NCBI RefSeq assembly: GCF_030813515.1
Contig: NZ_JAUSUK010000001.1
Location: 558,001 to 622,000 of the forward strand
From: Rhodopseudomonas julia
GTDB taxonomy: Bacteria; Pseudomonadota; Alphaproteobacteria; Rhizobiales; Afifellaceae
Reading direction: 5' to 3'
Length of the DNA: 64,000 nt
Within the stretch, counting starts at the first letter, position 1. Every line of letters starts with the position of its first letter. Positions 1-8,720 of this stretch are shown here, piece after piece. A model generated the notes under the pieces. The model ran no database searches. It was given only the letters and a program-made list of their open reading frames with translations, and was not told the DNA's origin. Made by a program: the position numbers and the translations under genes.

Positions 1-54
1 CGGCCGGGCAAAGCCTGAGCCCATCCCGAAGATCACAGCAAAAAGAGGATTTTC

Positions 55-1029
55 ATGTCGAAAGCGATCATCCAGACCGACAAGGGCGGACCAGAGGTGC
101 TGGAATGGCGCGAGCGCGAGGATCCGACGCCAGCCGAAAACGAGGTGTCGCTTCGCCATACCGCCATCGGAGTCAATTTCATCGACATCTATGTGCGCGA
201 GGGCGCTTATCCGATGATGACGCTGCCGGGCACGCCCGGCATGGAGGCGGCCGGCGTCGTTGAAAGCCTTGGGCCCGGCGTCGAAGGGCTGAAGGTCGGT
301 GACCGCGTCGCCTATGTTACGACCGCCCCCGGCTCCTACAGCGAACGTCGGGTCATGCCGGCCGACCGCCTCGTCCCGCTTCCCGACGACATCAGCGACG
401 ATACGGCCGCCGCCCTTATGCTGAAGGGCATGACGGTGGAGCGCCTCCTCCACAAGACGGCAGTGGCGACGGCGAACGATACGATCCTCATCCATGCGGC
501 AGCCGGCGGCGTCGGCCTCCTTCTCACCGCCTGGGCGAAAGCCATCGGCGCCACCGTCATCGGCACGGTCGGCTCCGAGGCCAAGGCGCAGCTCGCGGCC
601 GACGCAGGCGCCGATCATGTCGTCGTCAGCACCAAAGAGGACGTCGCGGAGCGCGTTGCCGAGATCACTGGCGGCAAGGGCTGCCGCCTTATCTATGACG
701 GCGTCGGCAAGGACACGTTTGAGACGTCGCTGAAAGCCGTGGCGAAGTTCGGCCATTTGATCAGCTTCGGCAACGCGTCAGGCGCCGTGCCGCCGGTCAA
801 CATCGCCGTTCTTGCGCCGAAATGCATCGCGCTGTCGCGCCCGCAGGTGTTTCCTTACATCGCCGACCGCGCCGACCTTCTGGAGACGGCGGAAAACCTC
901 TTCGCCGCCATCCGCAAGGGCATCGTGCGCAGCGACATCAACCAGACGTTCCCGCTCGCCGAGGCTGCCGAGGCGCATAGAGCCCTTGCCGCCCGCCGCA
1001 CCACGGGCCAGATCGTCCTTCATCCTTGA
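55..1029 (+). CDS. qor: NADPH:quinone oxidoreductase (zinc-free MDR family)
   Basis: A 324-residue medium-chain dehydrogenase/reductase of the Qor type, which by family reduces quinones with NADPH in the cytoplasm. The N-terminal GroES-like half (about 1-125) lacks the cysteine-rich structural zinc lobe of zinc alcohol dehydrogenases. The Rossmann half contains HAAAGGVG (147-154), the usual nucleotide-binding loop. Length is normal for Qor. The start has AGAGGA six bases upstream. It may head a short redox group with the next two genes, but a GC-rich hairpin follows it, so co-transcription is unsure. Family assignment is firm; the physiological substrate is not known. Confidence 0.9.
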   Translation: MSKAIIQTDKGGPEVLEWREREDPTPAENEVSLRHTAIGVNFIDIYVREGAYPMMTLPGTPGMEAAGVVESLGPGVEGLKVGDRVAYVTTAPGSYSERRVMPADRLVPLPDDISDDTAAALMLKGMTVERLLHKTAVATANDTILIHAAAGGVGLLLTAWAKAIGATVIGTVGSEAKAQLAADAGADHVVVSTKEDVAERVAEITGGKGCRLIYDGVGKDTFETSLKAVAKFGHLISFGNASGAVPPVNIAVLAPKCIALSRPQVFPYIADRADLLETAENLFAAIRKGIVRSDINQTFPLAEAAEAHRALAARRTTGQIVLHP

Positions 1030-1038
1030 GGCTAATCC

Positions 1039-1068
1039 GGGCCGGTCGCGAAGGGTTGCGGCCGGCCC
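1039..1068 (+). terminator. Hairpin between qor and the molybdoenzyme gene
   Basis: GGGCCGGTCGC at 1039-1049 pairs with GCGGCCGGCCC at 1058-1068 through an 8-nt loop (11 pairs with one U-G). No T-run follows, so it is a terminator-like or attenuating hairpin rather than a clear intrinsic terminator. Confidence 0.45.
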
Positions 1069-1108
1069 GACCCTCCCAGCCAAGCACCGTCGATGAGGAT
1101 TCCGCCGC

Positions 1109-3457
1109 ATGCTGCCTGAGCCCGAGAAGCCGACCGTCGCCACCCATTGGGGCACCTACCGCGCTCGCTGGGAGGGGGGTGAGCTCACGGCGCTCGATCC
1201 GGTGGCAGAGGATCCAGATCCCTCCCCCATCGCCGGCTCGATGATCGATGCGCTCAACAATCCGAGCCGTATTCTGCGCCCCGCGGTGCGCCGATCCTTC
1301 CTCGAGACAGGCCATAGAGCCGGCGGCGAAGGACGCGGCGCAGAACCTTTCGTCGAAGTCACCTGGGAAGAAGCTCTCGACCTCGCGGCGGCCGAACTCG
1401 ACCGCGTGCGCAAATCTCACGGCAACGGCGCCATCTACGGCGGCTCCTACGGCTGGGCGAGCGCCGGGCGCTTCCACCATGCGCAGAGCCAGATCCATCG
1501 CTTCCTCAACACGATCGGCGGCTACACCCGCTCCGTCCAGAACTACTCCTACGCCGCCGCCGACGCGATCGTGCCGCATGTGCTTGGCGACAAGCGTGGT
1601 CTCGTCTCGCGCCACACGAGCTGGGACGTGATCGCCAAAGCGAGCGGTCTCATCGTGATGTTCGGCGGTGCGCCGCGCAAGAACGCCCAAGTCTCCTCCG
1701 GCGGCATCGCCCGCCATATCGTCGGCGAGGCGATCGCGACGGCGCAAAAAAACGGTGCGGAGATCGTCTCCGTCAGCCCGATCCGCGACGACACGGTCGG
1801 CGATCCCGATCCGGAATGGCTGCCGGTCCGACCGACAAGCGATGTCGCCTTGATGCTCGGGCTCGCCCATACACTCGCCATCGAGGGGCTTGCGGACCGC
1901 GCCTTTCTGGAGCGCTACACCACCGGCTACGACCGGTTCGAAGCCTATCTCTTCGGACGACATGACGGCACGCCCAAGGACGCCGATTGGGCGGCGTCGC
2001 GGACCGACATTCCGGCCGAGACGATCCGCGCCTTAGCCCGGCGCATGGCCGGCACGCGCACCTTCATCATGATGGCGTGGTCGCTGCAGCGCGCCGATCA
2101 CGGCGAGCAGCCCTATTTCATGGCCATCACACTTGCCGCCATGCTCGGCCAGATCGGTCTGCCGGGCGGGGGCTTCGGCTTCGGCTACGCATCCGTCAAC
2201 GGCATCGGCAACGATGTGCCGGAGATGTCCTGGCCGTCGCTACCGCAGGGCAACAACGCTATCACAGACTTCATCCCAGTTGCCCGCATCGCCGACATGC
2301 TTCTCGGCCCTGGGGAAACCTACGACTTCAACGGCGAACGCCGCCGCTATCCCGATATTCGTCTCGTCTACTGGGCCGGGGGCAACCCCTTCCACCACCA
2401 TCAAGATCTGAACCGGTTGCGGCATGCCTGGCAGCGACCGGAAACGATCATCGTGCATGAATCCTGGTGGAACCCGCTCGCCCGCCATGCCGACATCGTC
2501 TTTCCCGCAACGACCGCGCTTGAGCGCAACGACATCGCAGCCGCAAGCCGCGACCGGTTCATTTCCGCCTCGCATCGCATCGCCGAACCGGCGGGCGAGA
2601 CGCGCGACGACTTCGCCATCTTCACCGGTCTTGCCGCTCGCCTCAAGGTGGAAGAAGCGTTCACGGACGGTCGCAACGAGGAAGGATGGCTGCGCCATCT
2701 CTACGGGATCGCCCGCCAGCGCGGCAGCGAAACTGGGCTCGATTTGCCGGATTTCGACACGTTCTGGCGCACCGGGCTCTGCCTCTTTCCTGCGCCAGCA
2801 AAGGATCGCAACCTTCTCGACGACTTCCGAGACGATCCGGAGACGAACCCGCTGCCGACACCTTCCGGCCGCATCGAGCTCTTTTCCGAGACGCTCGACG
2901 GCTTCGGCTACGACGACTGCCCGGGACACGCCGCCTGGCTCGAACCGCGCGAATGGCTCGAGAGCCCCGCGGCGATCCGCTTCCCGCTCCATCTCCTCTC
3001 CAACCAACCGAAGACACGGCTCCACAGCCAGTATGATTCCGGCAGCCATTCGCGCGCCCACAAACTGCACGGCCGCGAGCCGATCCGCATGCATCCGGAC
3101 GATGCCGCCGCACGCGGCATTGGCGACGGCGACATCGTGCGCGTCTTCAACACCCGAGGTGCCTGTCTCGCTGCCGTCCGGCTTTCCGATGCGCTGCGGC
3201 CGGGCGTGGTGCAGCTCTCCACCGGCGCCTGGTACGATCCGCTCGACCCGGCCGCACCCGACAGCCTCGACAAGCACGGCAATCCCAACGTTCTCACCCG
3301 CGATGAGGGCACATCGCGCCTCGGCCAGGGGCCGAGCGCCCAATCCTGCCTCGTGGAGGTGGAGCGCTTCGAGGGAGAGGTGCCGGAGATCACCGCCTTC
3401 GACCCACCGGCCTTTGCGGCACGCCCGACTGCGAAAACGGTGGAGCGCGAGGGATGA
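1109..3457 (+). CDS. bisC: BisC-like molybdopterin oxidoreductase (biotin/methionine sulfoxide reductase type)
   Basis: A 782-residue member of the DMSO reductase family. It opens with THWGTYR and has no Tat or Sec signal, unlike periplasmic TorA/DmsA, so it should act in the cytoplasm like BisC, which reduces biotin sulfoxide and free methionine sulfoxide. The segment GGSYGWASAGR (111-121) carries the likely molybdenum-ligating Ser118. There are no N-terminal Fe-S cysteines, as in BisC/TorA. The C-terminal portion (about 640-780) is the molydopterin dinucleotide-binding domain. No membrane or haem partner is adjacent, so the electron donor is unknown. Substrate choice within the BisC/TorZ branch is inferred. 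Confidence 0.85.
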   Translation: MLPEPEKPTVATHWGTYRARWEGGELTALDPVAEDPDPSPIAGSMIDALNNPSRILRPAVRRSFLETGHRAGGEGRGAEPFVEVTWEEALDLAAAELDRVRKSHGNGAIYGGSYGWASAGRFHHAQSQIHRFLNTIGGYTRSVQNYSYAAADAIVPHVLGDKRGLVSRHTSWDVIAKASGLIVMFGGAPRKNAQVSSGGIARHIVGEAIATAQKNGAEIVSVSPIRDDTVGDPDPEWLPVRPTSDVALMLGLAHTLAIEGLADRAFLERYTTGYDRFEAYLFGRHDGTPKDADWAASRTDIPAETIRALARRMAGTRTFIMMAWSLQRADHGEQPYFMAITLAAMLGQIGLPGGGFGFGYASVNGIGNDVPEMSWPSLPQGNNAITDFIPVARIADMLLGPGETYDFNGERRRYPDIRLVYWAGGNPFHHHQDLNRLRHAWQRPETIIVHESWWNPLARHADIVFPATTALERNDIAAASRDRFISASHRIAEPAGETRDDFAIFTGLAARLKVEEAFTDGRNEEGWLRHLYGIARQRGSETGLDLPDFDTFWRTGLCLFPAPAKDRNLLDDFRDDPETNPLPTPSGRIELFSETLDGFGYDDCPGHAAWLEPREWLESPAAIRFPLHLLSNQPKTRLHSQYDSGSHSRAHKLHGREPIRMHPDDAAARGIGDGDIVRVFNTRGACLAAVRLSDALRPGVVQLSTGAWYDPLDPAAPDSLDKHGNPNVLTRDEGTSRLGQGPSAQSCLVEVERFEGEVPEITAFDPPAFAARPTAKTVEREG

Positions 3458-3489
3458 CACGCCGTCCCGCCTCTCCGACGGTCTGACCC

Positions 3490-4410
3490 ATGCGCATCGT
3501 CTTTCACAGTCAGACGGCAGATCCTGTCGCCTGGGGCAAGGCGCTCGCGGCTGAGCTGCCGGGAGCGGAGCTCAGGGTCTGGCCCAATGTCGGCGATCCG
3601 AATGAGATCGACGCCCTTCTCGTCTTCCAGATCCCGCCACGGGCTTTCGAGCTCTTCCCCAATCTCAGCTGCATCCATCTCTTGAGCGCCGGTGCCGACC
3701 AGATCGCCTCCAATCCGGACATTCCCGACCATCTGCCGGTGGTGCGGCTCATCGAGCCCGGCCAAAAGGCCGGCATGATCGAATACGTCCTGCACGCGGT
3801 TCTCCACTACCACCGCGGTTTTGATGTCTTCGCCCGGTGGCAGAGCGCCCGATACTGGGAGGAGGTCCCCCGTACACCCGCGGCCGAGCGCCGGGTGGGC
3901 GTGCTCGGTCTCGGGGGTCTCGGAGGTGCCGTCGCCGAGGCGCTCGCCGCTTCAGGCTTCGACGTCGCCGGCTGGTCGCGCAGCGAGAAATCCTTCAAGG
4001 GCGTGACGAGTTTCCACGGCCCGGACGGGCTCGACGCCTTTCTTGGCCGAAACGAAATCCTCGTCGCGATCCTGCCGCTCACACCGGAGACCCTGGATCT
4101 CTACGATGCGGCTTTCTTCGCGCGCATGCCGGCGGCAAGCTACTTCATCAATGTCGGACGCGGGGCACAGCTCGTCGAGGCCGATCTGATTGCGGCCCTC
4201 GACAGCGGCCATCTCGCGGGGGCCACGCTCGACGTGTTGCGCAACGAACCGCCGGATGCCGACAATCCAATCTTCAACGCGAAGAACCTCATCCTGACGC
4301 CGCATGTCGCCACCTGTGCAGATCCCATCACCGGTGCCCGCGTCGTTGCAGAGAATCTCCGCCGCGTCCGCGACGGGCTGCCGCCAGACGGTCTGGTCAG
4401 CCGCGCCTGA
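3490..4410 (+). CDS. ghrA: GhrA-like D-2-hydroxyacid dehydrogenase (glyoxylate/hydroxypyruvate reductase)
   Basis: A 306-residue NAD(P)-dependent D-2-hydroxyacid dehydrogenase. The nucleotide-binding loop VGVLGLGGLGG lies near 136-146. The catalytic trio is visible as Arg in NVGRGAQ, Glu in RNEPPDAD and His in LTPHVA. Length and motif spacing match GhrA, which reduces glyoxylate and hydroxypyruvate, rather than longer SerA enzymes. It starts 32 bases after the molybdoenzyme stop, so the two may share a transcript. Exact substrate is inferred from family only. Confidence 0.85.
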   Translation: MRIVFHSQTADPVAWGKALAAELPGAELRVWPNVGDPNEIDALLVFQIPPRAFELFPNLSCIHLLSAGADQIASNPDIPDHLPVVRLIEPGQKAGMIEYVLHAVLHYHRGFDVFARWQSARYWEEVPRTPAAERRVGVLGLGGLGGAVAEALAASGFDVAGWSRSEKSFKGVTSFHGPDGLDAFLGRNEILVAILPLTPETLDLYDAAFFARMPAASYFINVGRGAQLVEADLIAALDSGHLAGATLDVLRNEPPDADNPIFNAKNLILTPHVATCADPITGARVVAENLRRVRDGLPPDGLVSRA

Positions 4411-4486
4411 AACCCGCCACAGCCGTATCGCACACAGCCGCGCGCCGCGAAGACCGGCCAAAGCGGCAGAAATAAAGCGCGTTCAA

Positions 4487-4526
4487 GCGTCGTCGGGCTG
4501 TCACCGAGCAATCGTCCGGTTGTCAT
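4487..4526 (+). promoter_or_regulatory. Probable Pho box (PhoB site) upstream of phoA
   Basis: Four 7-mers at exact 11-base steps: GCGTCGT (4487), CTGTCAC (4498), CAATCGT (4509) and TTGTCAT (4520), each separated by 4 bases. The PhoB consensus is CTGTCAT repeated every 11 bases. The second and fourth copies match six of seven. It lies 38 bases before the alkaline phosphatase start, as expected for phosphate-starvation control. Confidence 0.7.
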
Positions 4527-4563
4527 CCGGCTTGGTTAAGGAATGCGACCGCAGGAATTCCGC

Positions 4564-6075
4564 ATGGAGACGGTCGTGTTTCGAAACATCCTTTTGACTT
4601 CCGCAGCGCTTGCGCTCGGATCCACCGCTGCATTTGCCCAGGACATCGTCCAGAGCAACAGCAGCTGGTACACCGATGCGGAGGCGGCTCTCAATCAGCG
4701 CCTCGAACATCAGCCGAACACCAACCGCGCCAAGAACGTCATTCTGTTCATCGCTGATGGCATGGGTGTCGGCACGAACTATGCCATTCGGCTTTATGCC
4801 GGCCAGCAGAACGGGGAATACGGCTCTGAGCACGTGCTTCCCTACGAGGCCTATCAGGACTTTCCGAACGTGGCGCTCGTGAAGACCTACAACATCAACG
4901 CCCAGACGCCCGATTCCGCGCCGACGGCCGGCTCAATGAACACCGGCGTGAAGCAGGTCTTCAACACCATCAATCTGAGCGAAAACGCCGTTCATGACGA
5001 ATGCGCCTCGGAAGAAGGCAATAAGCTGACGCTCTTCTCCGAACTGATGAGCGAGATGGGCAAGTCGGTCGGCGTCGTCACGACGGCGCGCATCACCCAT
5101 GCGACGCCCGCTGCGGCCTATGCCAAGACGGCAAACCGCAACTGGGAAGGCGAAGCGCCGGAAGGCTGCACCGACATAGCGACGCAGCTTGTCGACCAGA
5201 TGAAGGCGGGCGTCGTCGACATCGCCATGGGCGGAGGCCGTCGCTATTTCCTGCCTGAAACCGTGACCGACGAAGAAGGCAAGAAGGGCAAACGCAAGGA
5301 CGGACACAATCTCGTCGACGAAGCCAAGGACGCCGGCATCCAGTACGCCTGGAATACGGAGACCGCAAAGGCGCTCAACCTCGACGGCGACACGCCTGTG
5401 CTTGCCCTCTTCGAGGACAGCCACATGAAGTACGAGCACGACCGCACGGAAGCCGACGAGCCGTCTCTGACCGAGATGACCAAGACGGCCATCGATTATC
5501 TCTCCAAGAATGACGATGGCTATTATCTCGAAATCGAGTCTGGTCGCGTCGATCACGCCAATCACGACGGCAACGCCTTCCGCACCGTGACCGACGGCGT
5601 GGAATTCGCCAATGCGGTCGCCGCCGCAGCTGCGATGACCAACCCGGAAGATACGCTCATCATCGTCACGGCCGACCATGAGCATTCGATCGCACTCAAC
5701 GGCTATTGCGGACGCGGCTCGCCGATCCTCGGGCTCTGCTACGATATCGGCAAGGGCCAGGTGAAACATGCCGACGAGCCGGTTCTCGGCGACGACGGCA
5801 AACCCTTCACCGTCATCGGCTTCCTGAACGGCCCTGGCGCCGTCCTGAAAGAGCAGGAAGACAAGAGCTATTCCGGTTCCCGCCCCGACCTCACCGAGGA
5901 AGAGGCGGAAGATTCCGAATATGTGCAGCAGGCTCTGATCCCGATGTCGTCGGAAAGCCATTCCGGCGAGGACGTGGCGGTGTGGGCGCGCGGTCCCTTC
6001 GCGCATCTCTTCGATGGCGTCATCGAGCAGAACTACATCTTCCACGTGATGAACCACGCGGCGAACGCCGAATAG
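4564..6075 (+). CDS. phoA: Alkaline phosphatase, exported
   Basis: A 503-residue PhoA-family phosphomonoesterase. The N-terminus is a Sec signal ending TAAFA-QD near residue 26, so it acts in the periplasm. FIADGMG (62-68) provides the first metal Asp, and TPDSAPTAG carries the nucleophile Ser119. Later metal-site motifs SGRVDHANH and TADHEHS are present. The in-frame ATG at 4543 would leave only one base after its AAGG, whereas ATG 4564 has AGGA at normal spacing and gives a standard signal peptide, so 4564 is preferred. A Pho box lies just upstream, so expression is probably PhoB-dependent. Enzyme class is firm. Confidence 0.92.
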   Translation: METVVFRNILLTSAALALGSTAAFAQDIVQSNSSWYTDAEAALNQRLEHQPNTNRAKNVILFIADGMGVGTNYAIRLYAGQQNGEYGSEHVLPYEAYQDFPNVALVKTYNINAQTPDSAPTAGSMNTGVKQVFNTINLSENAVHDECASEEGNKLTLFSELMSEMGKSVGVVTTARITHATPAAAYAKTANRNWEGEAPEGCTDIATQLVDQMKAGVVDIAMGGGRRYFLPETVTDEEGKKGKRKDGHNLVDEAKDAGIQYAWNTETAKALNLDGDTPVLALFEDSHMKYEHDRTEADEPSLTEMTKTAIDYLSKNDDGYYLEIESGRVDHANHDGNAFRTVTDGVEFANAVAAAAAMTNPEDTLIIVTADHEHSIALNGYCGRGSPILGLCYDIGKGQVKHADEPVLGDDGKPFTVIGFLNGPGAVLKEQEDKSYSGSRPDLTEEEAEDSEYVQQALIPMSSESHSGEDVAVWARGPFAHLFDGVIEQNYIFHVMNHAANAE

Positions 6076-6117
6076 GCGGCAATCACGGATGCCCGAGAAC
6101 GGCATCTCGCTCCCAGG

Positions 6118-6143
6118 GAGGCTCCGGCAACCGCCGGGGCCTC
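6118..6143 (+). terminator. Terminator hairpin after phoA
   Basis: GAGGCTCCGGC (6118-6128) pairs with GCCGGGGCCTC (6133-6143) around AACC, giving 11 pairs with one U-G, followed by a short TT. A second hairpin, GATGCC-N7-GGCATC, lies at 6088-6106. Together they separate phoA from the metal locus. Confidence 0.65.
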
Positions 6144-6249
6144 TTGCGTGACTGACACACATTGCGGCAAGGGCGCGCCATACCCGAAAACGGTGTCGCA
6201 CCCGCGCCAGCTTTTCTCAGCTGTCACAAAGCCCGGCTACGGTGGCGCC

Positions 6250-6690
6250 ATGCCAAACGAACCCCTCATCAACCGGCGAACTCTGCTTGCCGCTGTCGCT
6301 GCGGCGGTGGCCGTCGGCCCTTCCCGCGCCCGCGCAGAGACGTTGCGTATGCGCGATCTCTACAACAAGGACCTCTCCTTCTCCGATCTCGCGCAGAGGA
6401 TGGAGAGGGAGCGCATCGAAGTGCGGGGCTATATGGCGCCCCCGCTCAAGGCGGAATCGCGCTTCTTCGTGCTCACCAAGCGGCCGATGGCCGTCTGCCC
6501 CTTTTGCGAGACGGAAGCCGAATGGCCGGACGATATCCTTGCCGTCTACACCAAACGCGTCATCGACGTCGTGCCCTACAACGTTCCGATCATCGTGGAA
6601 GGCACGCTCGAGCTCGGCACCTATGAGGACCCCGAGACGGGCTTCGTCAGCCGCGTGCGCACGGTCGAATCCCATTACGCCCGCGATTGA
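6250..6690 (+). CDS. Tat-exported protein with CxxC motif, DUF3299-like (metal ABC locus gene 1)
   Basis: A 146-residue protein starting at ATG 6250, where NRRTLLAA followed by an alanine-rich stretch forms a twin-arginine-like signal, so it is probably exported to the periplasm. The mature part has RGYMAPPLKAESRFFVLTK, then AVCPFCETEAEWP with a CxxC pair, then a beta-rich segment (PIIVEGTLELGTYED). This pattern resembles the small OB-like DUF3299 family; the match is from memory and moderate. It sits one or a few bases before the ATPase gene and is translationally linked to it. The CxxC pair could bind metal or act in thiol redox. Function is unknown. Confidence 0.7.
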   Translation: MPNEPLINRRTLLAAVAAAVAVGPSRARAETLRMRDLYNKDLSFSDLAQRMERERIEVRGYMAPPLKAESRFFVLTKRPMAVCPFCETEAEWPDDILAVYTKRVIDVVPYNVPIIVEGTLELGTYEDPETGFVSRVRTVESHYARD

Positions 6691-6695
6691 CCACG

Positions 6696-7379
6696 ATGAC
6701 GCTCTCCCTCTCCGTTTCCGGTCTCAAGGTCGAGGGTGAGGGCGGCCGCCGCATCCTGGAGGCGGACGCGCTCGACGTCGCCGCAGGCACGGCGATCGCC
6801 ATCCGCGGGCCATCAGGCGCCGGCAAATCCACGCTTCTCTTCGCCCTTGCAGGACTGGTGCCGATCGCCAAAGGCTCCGTGCGCTGGGGCGAGACGGAGA
6901 TCTCCGCTTTGAAAGAGGACGGACGCGCCGCCTTCCGCCGCGCCCATATCGGCATGATCTTTCAGGATTTCCTTCTCTTCGAAGAGTTGAGCGCACAGGC
7001 GAATGCGAGCCTTGCCGGCGCCTATGTCCGCAAGCGGCGCCAAAATATCGGCGAAGGCGCGCGGGCAGCGCTCGAAAGGCTCGGCCTCAGCGGAGACGAT
7101 GCGCGCACGGTTGCAACCTTCTCCGGCGGCGAACGTCAACGCGTTGCCGTGGCGCGTGCACTCGCCGCCGAACCCTCCATCATTCTCGCCGACGAACCGA
7201 CGGCGAGCCTCGACCGGGCAGCGGCCGACGCGCTCGTCGACGACCTCATCCAGATGACGCGCGAGAGCGGACGCACCCTCATCGTCGCGAGCCATGACCT
7301 CAAAGTGCATCAGTCCGTCGACCGCCTCATCGACGTGGCCGATGGGTGCCTCGTAGGCGAGGCCCTCCGCGATGCTTGA
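6696..7379 (+). CDS. ABC transporter ATP-binding protein, LolD/MacB type (metal ABC locus gene 2)
   Basis: A 227-residue ATPase with Walker A GPSGAGKS, Q-loop region MIFQDFLLF, signature FSGGERQRVAVARAL, Walker B IILADEPTASLD and H-loop VASHD, so all catalytic motifs are intact. Sequence type is that of LolD/MacB/FtsE ATPases, which drive FtsX-like permeases rather than classical importers. A TTG at 6687 is an alternative start inside the previous gene's stop; ATG 6696 was chosen. It overlaps the permease gene by 8 bases, so the two subunits are co-translated. Confidence 0.88.
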   Translation: MTLSLSVSGLKVEGEGGRRILEADALDVAAGTAIAIRGPSGAGKSTLLFALAGLVPIAKGSVRWGETEISALKEDGRAAFRRAHIGMIFQDFLLFEELSAQANASLAGAYVRKRRQNIGEGARAALERLGLSGDDARTVATFSGGERQRVAVARALAAEPSIILADEPTASLDRAAADALVDDLIQMTRESGRTLIVASHDLKVHQSVDRLIDVADGCLVGEALRDA

Positions 7380-8697
7380 TGCCGCAACCGATTGGTGGAG
7401 CGAGCTTGCGCCCGGCATCCAGGACGCGCTCTTTTTCCTTCTCTTGCTTTCGCCTGCGATCCTCACCGGACTTGTCGTCGTCACAGGCTACAGGCCCTTC
7501 GCGCTGGTGCGCGCAATGCTGTGGCGCTTCCGCTGGACGAGCCTTCTCTTCGTTGTCCTGATCGGCGTTTCCGTCGGCATTGGCGTCGGCCTCATCGCCC
7601 AGGAGCGCGGCCTGCGGCAGGGAACGGCGCGCGCGGCGGACAAATTCGATCTCGTCGTCACGGCCCCCGGCAGCGAAGCGACGATGATGCTCGCCGCCGT
7701 CTATTTGCAGCCTTCCGACGTGCCGCTTCTCTCCGGCGAGGTCTACAACCGGATCGCCAACCACGACAATGTCAGCCTCGCTGCGCCGATCGCGTTCGGC
7801 GACAGCTTTGCGGGTGCGCCGGTCGTCGGGACGACGCCGGATTTCGTTTCGCATCTTTCCTCCGGCGCGCTCGCCGAAGGTCGGCTCTTTGCCGCGCACG
7901 AGGAGGCTGTCGTCGGCGCACGTGTCGATCTTGGTCTCGGCGACCATTTCACCCCGGCACATGGTGTCGGTCCGTCCGCCGAAGACCACGCCCATGAGGG
8001 CCATTCCTATGCCGTCGTCGGGCGGATGCCCCCGTCCGGCAGCCCGTGGGACAAAGCGATTCTGGTGCCGGTGGAAGCGGTCTGGGAGGTTCATAACCTT
8101 CCCCCCGGACATCGCCCCTCACTCGCCGAGCAGATCGGGCCGCCTTTCGACGCAGATTATTTCCCGGGCACGCCCGCCATTCTGGTGCGCGCCGATCAGC
8201 TCTGGGCGAATTATGCGCTGCGCTCCGAATTCACGACAGCCGAAACCATGGCCTTCTTTCCGGGTGCGGTCCTTGCCAGCCTGCACGCGCTCTTGGGTGA
8301 TGTCCGCCAGATCCTCTCGGTGATGGCGATCGTGACGCAGGTCCTTGTCACGGCCGGCGTTCTCTCCGGGCTCATCATCTTGATGCGGCTGTTCGCACGT
8401 CGTCTCGCATTGTTGCGGGCGCTGGGCGCGCCGCGCCGCTTCGTCTTCGCCGTGGTGTGGTCCTATGCAGCTTTCCTGATCGGCGCGGGTGCTGTCCTCG
8501 GCGTCGCCATCGGCATCGCTGCCACCACCATCATCTCGCGGATCCTGACCGCCCAGACCGATATCCTGATCCGTGCGAGCCTCGGCTGGCCGGAATTCCA
8601 TCTCGTCGCCGGTTTCGTCAGCCTGACGGTCCTGCTCGCTCTCGTCCCCGCCTTTATCACCCTCGCACGGCCGGTGGTGCACGACCTACGAGGGTGA
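7372..8697 (+). CDS. ABC transporter permease, FtsX/MacB type (metal ABC locus gene 3)
   Basis: A 441-residue permease. Hydrophobic segments occur near residues 18-40, 52-70 and, after a large extracytoplasmic domain, in three C-terminal helices (about 312-430). This is the FtsX/MacB plan with an extra N-terminal helix. The periplasmic part contains a His-bearing stretch (SAEDHAHEGHSY, about 203-214), which could touch metal. It overlaps the ATPase gene and is followed after 23 bases by the His-rich PCuAC-like gene. By resemblance to the Zur-regulated PA4063-PA4066 locus of Pseudomonas aeruginosa (as I recall it), a role in envelope metal handling is likely, but the direction of transport is not evident. 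Confidence 0.85.
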   Translation: MLDAATDWWSELAPGIQDALFFLLLLSPAILTGLVVVTGYRPFALVRAMLWRFRWTSLLFVVLIGVSVGIGVGLIAQERGLRQGTARAADKFDLVVTAPGSEATMMLAAVYLQPSDVPLLSGEVYNRIANHDNVSLAAPIAFGDSFAGAPVVGTTPDFVSHLSSGALAEGRLFAAHEEAVVGARVDLGLGDHFTPAHGVGPSAEDHAHEGHSYAVVGRMPPSGSPWDKAILVPVEAVWEVHNLPPGHRPSLAEQIGPPFDADYFPGTPAILVRADQLWANYALRSEFTTAETMAFFPGAVLASLHALLGDVRQILSVMAIVTQVLVTAGVLSGLIILMRLFARRLALLRALGAPRRFVFAVVWSYAAFLIGAGAVLGVAIGIAATTIISRILTAQTDILIRASLGWPEFHLVAGFVSLTVLLALVPAFITLARPVVHDLRG

Positions 8698-8720
8698 CAT
8701 CTCATGAGGGAGTGCGGAAA

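Noticed and set aside
6144-6249. Zur box before the metal locus
   Set aside because: No AT-rich inverted repeat of the Zur type was found; the only inverted repeats nearby are the phoA terminator hairpins.
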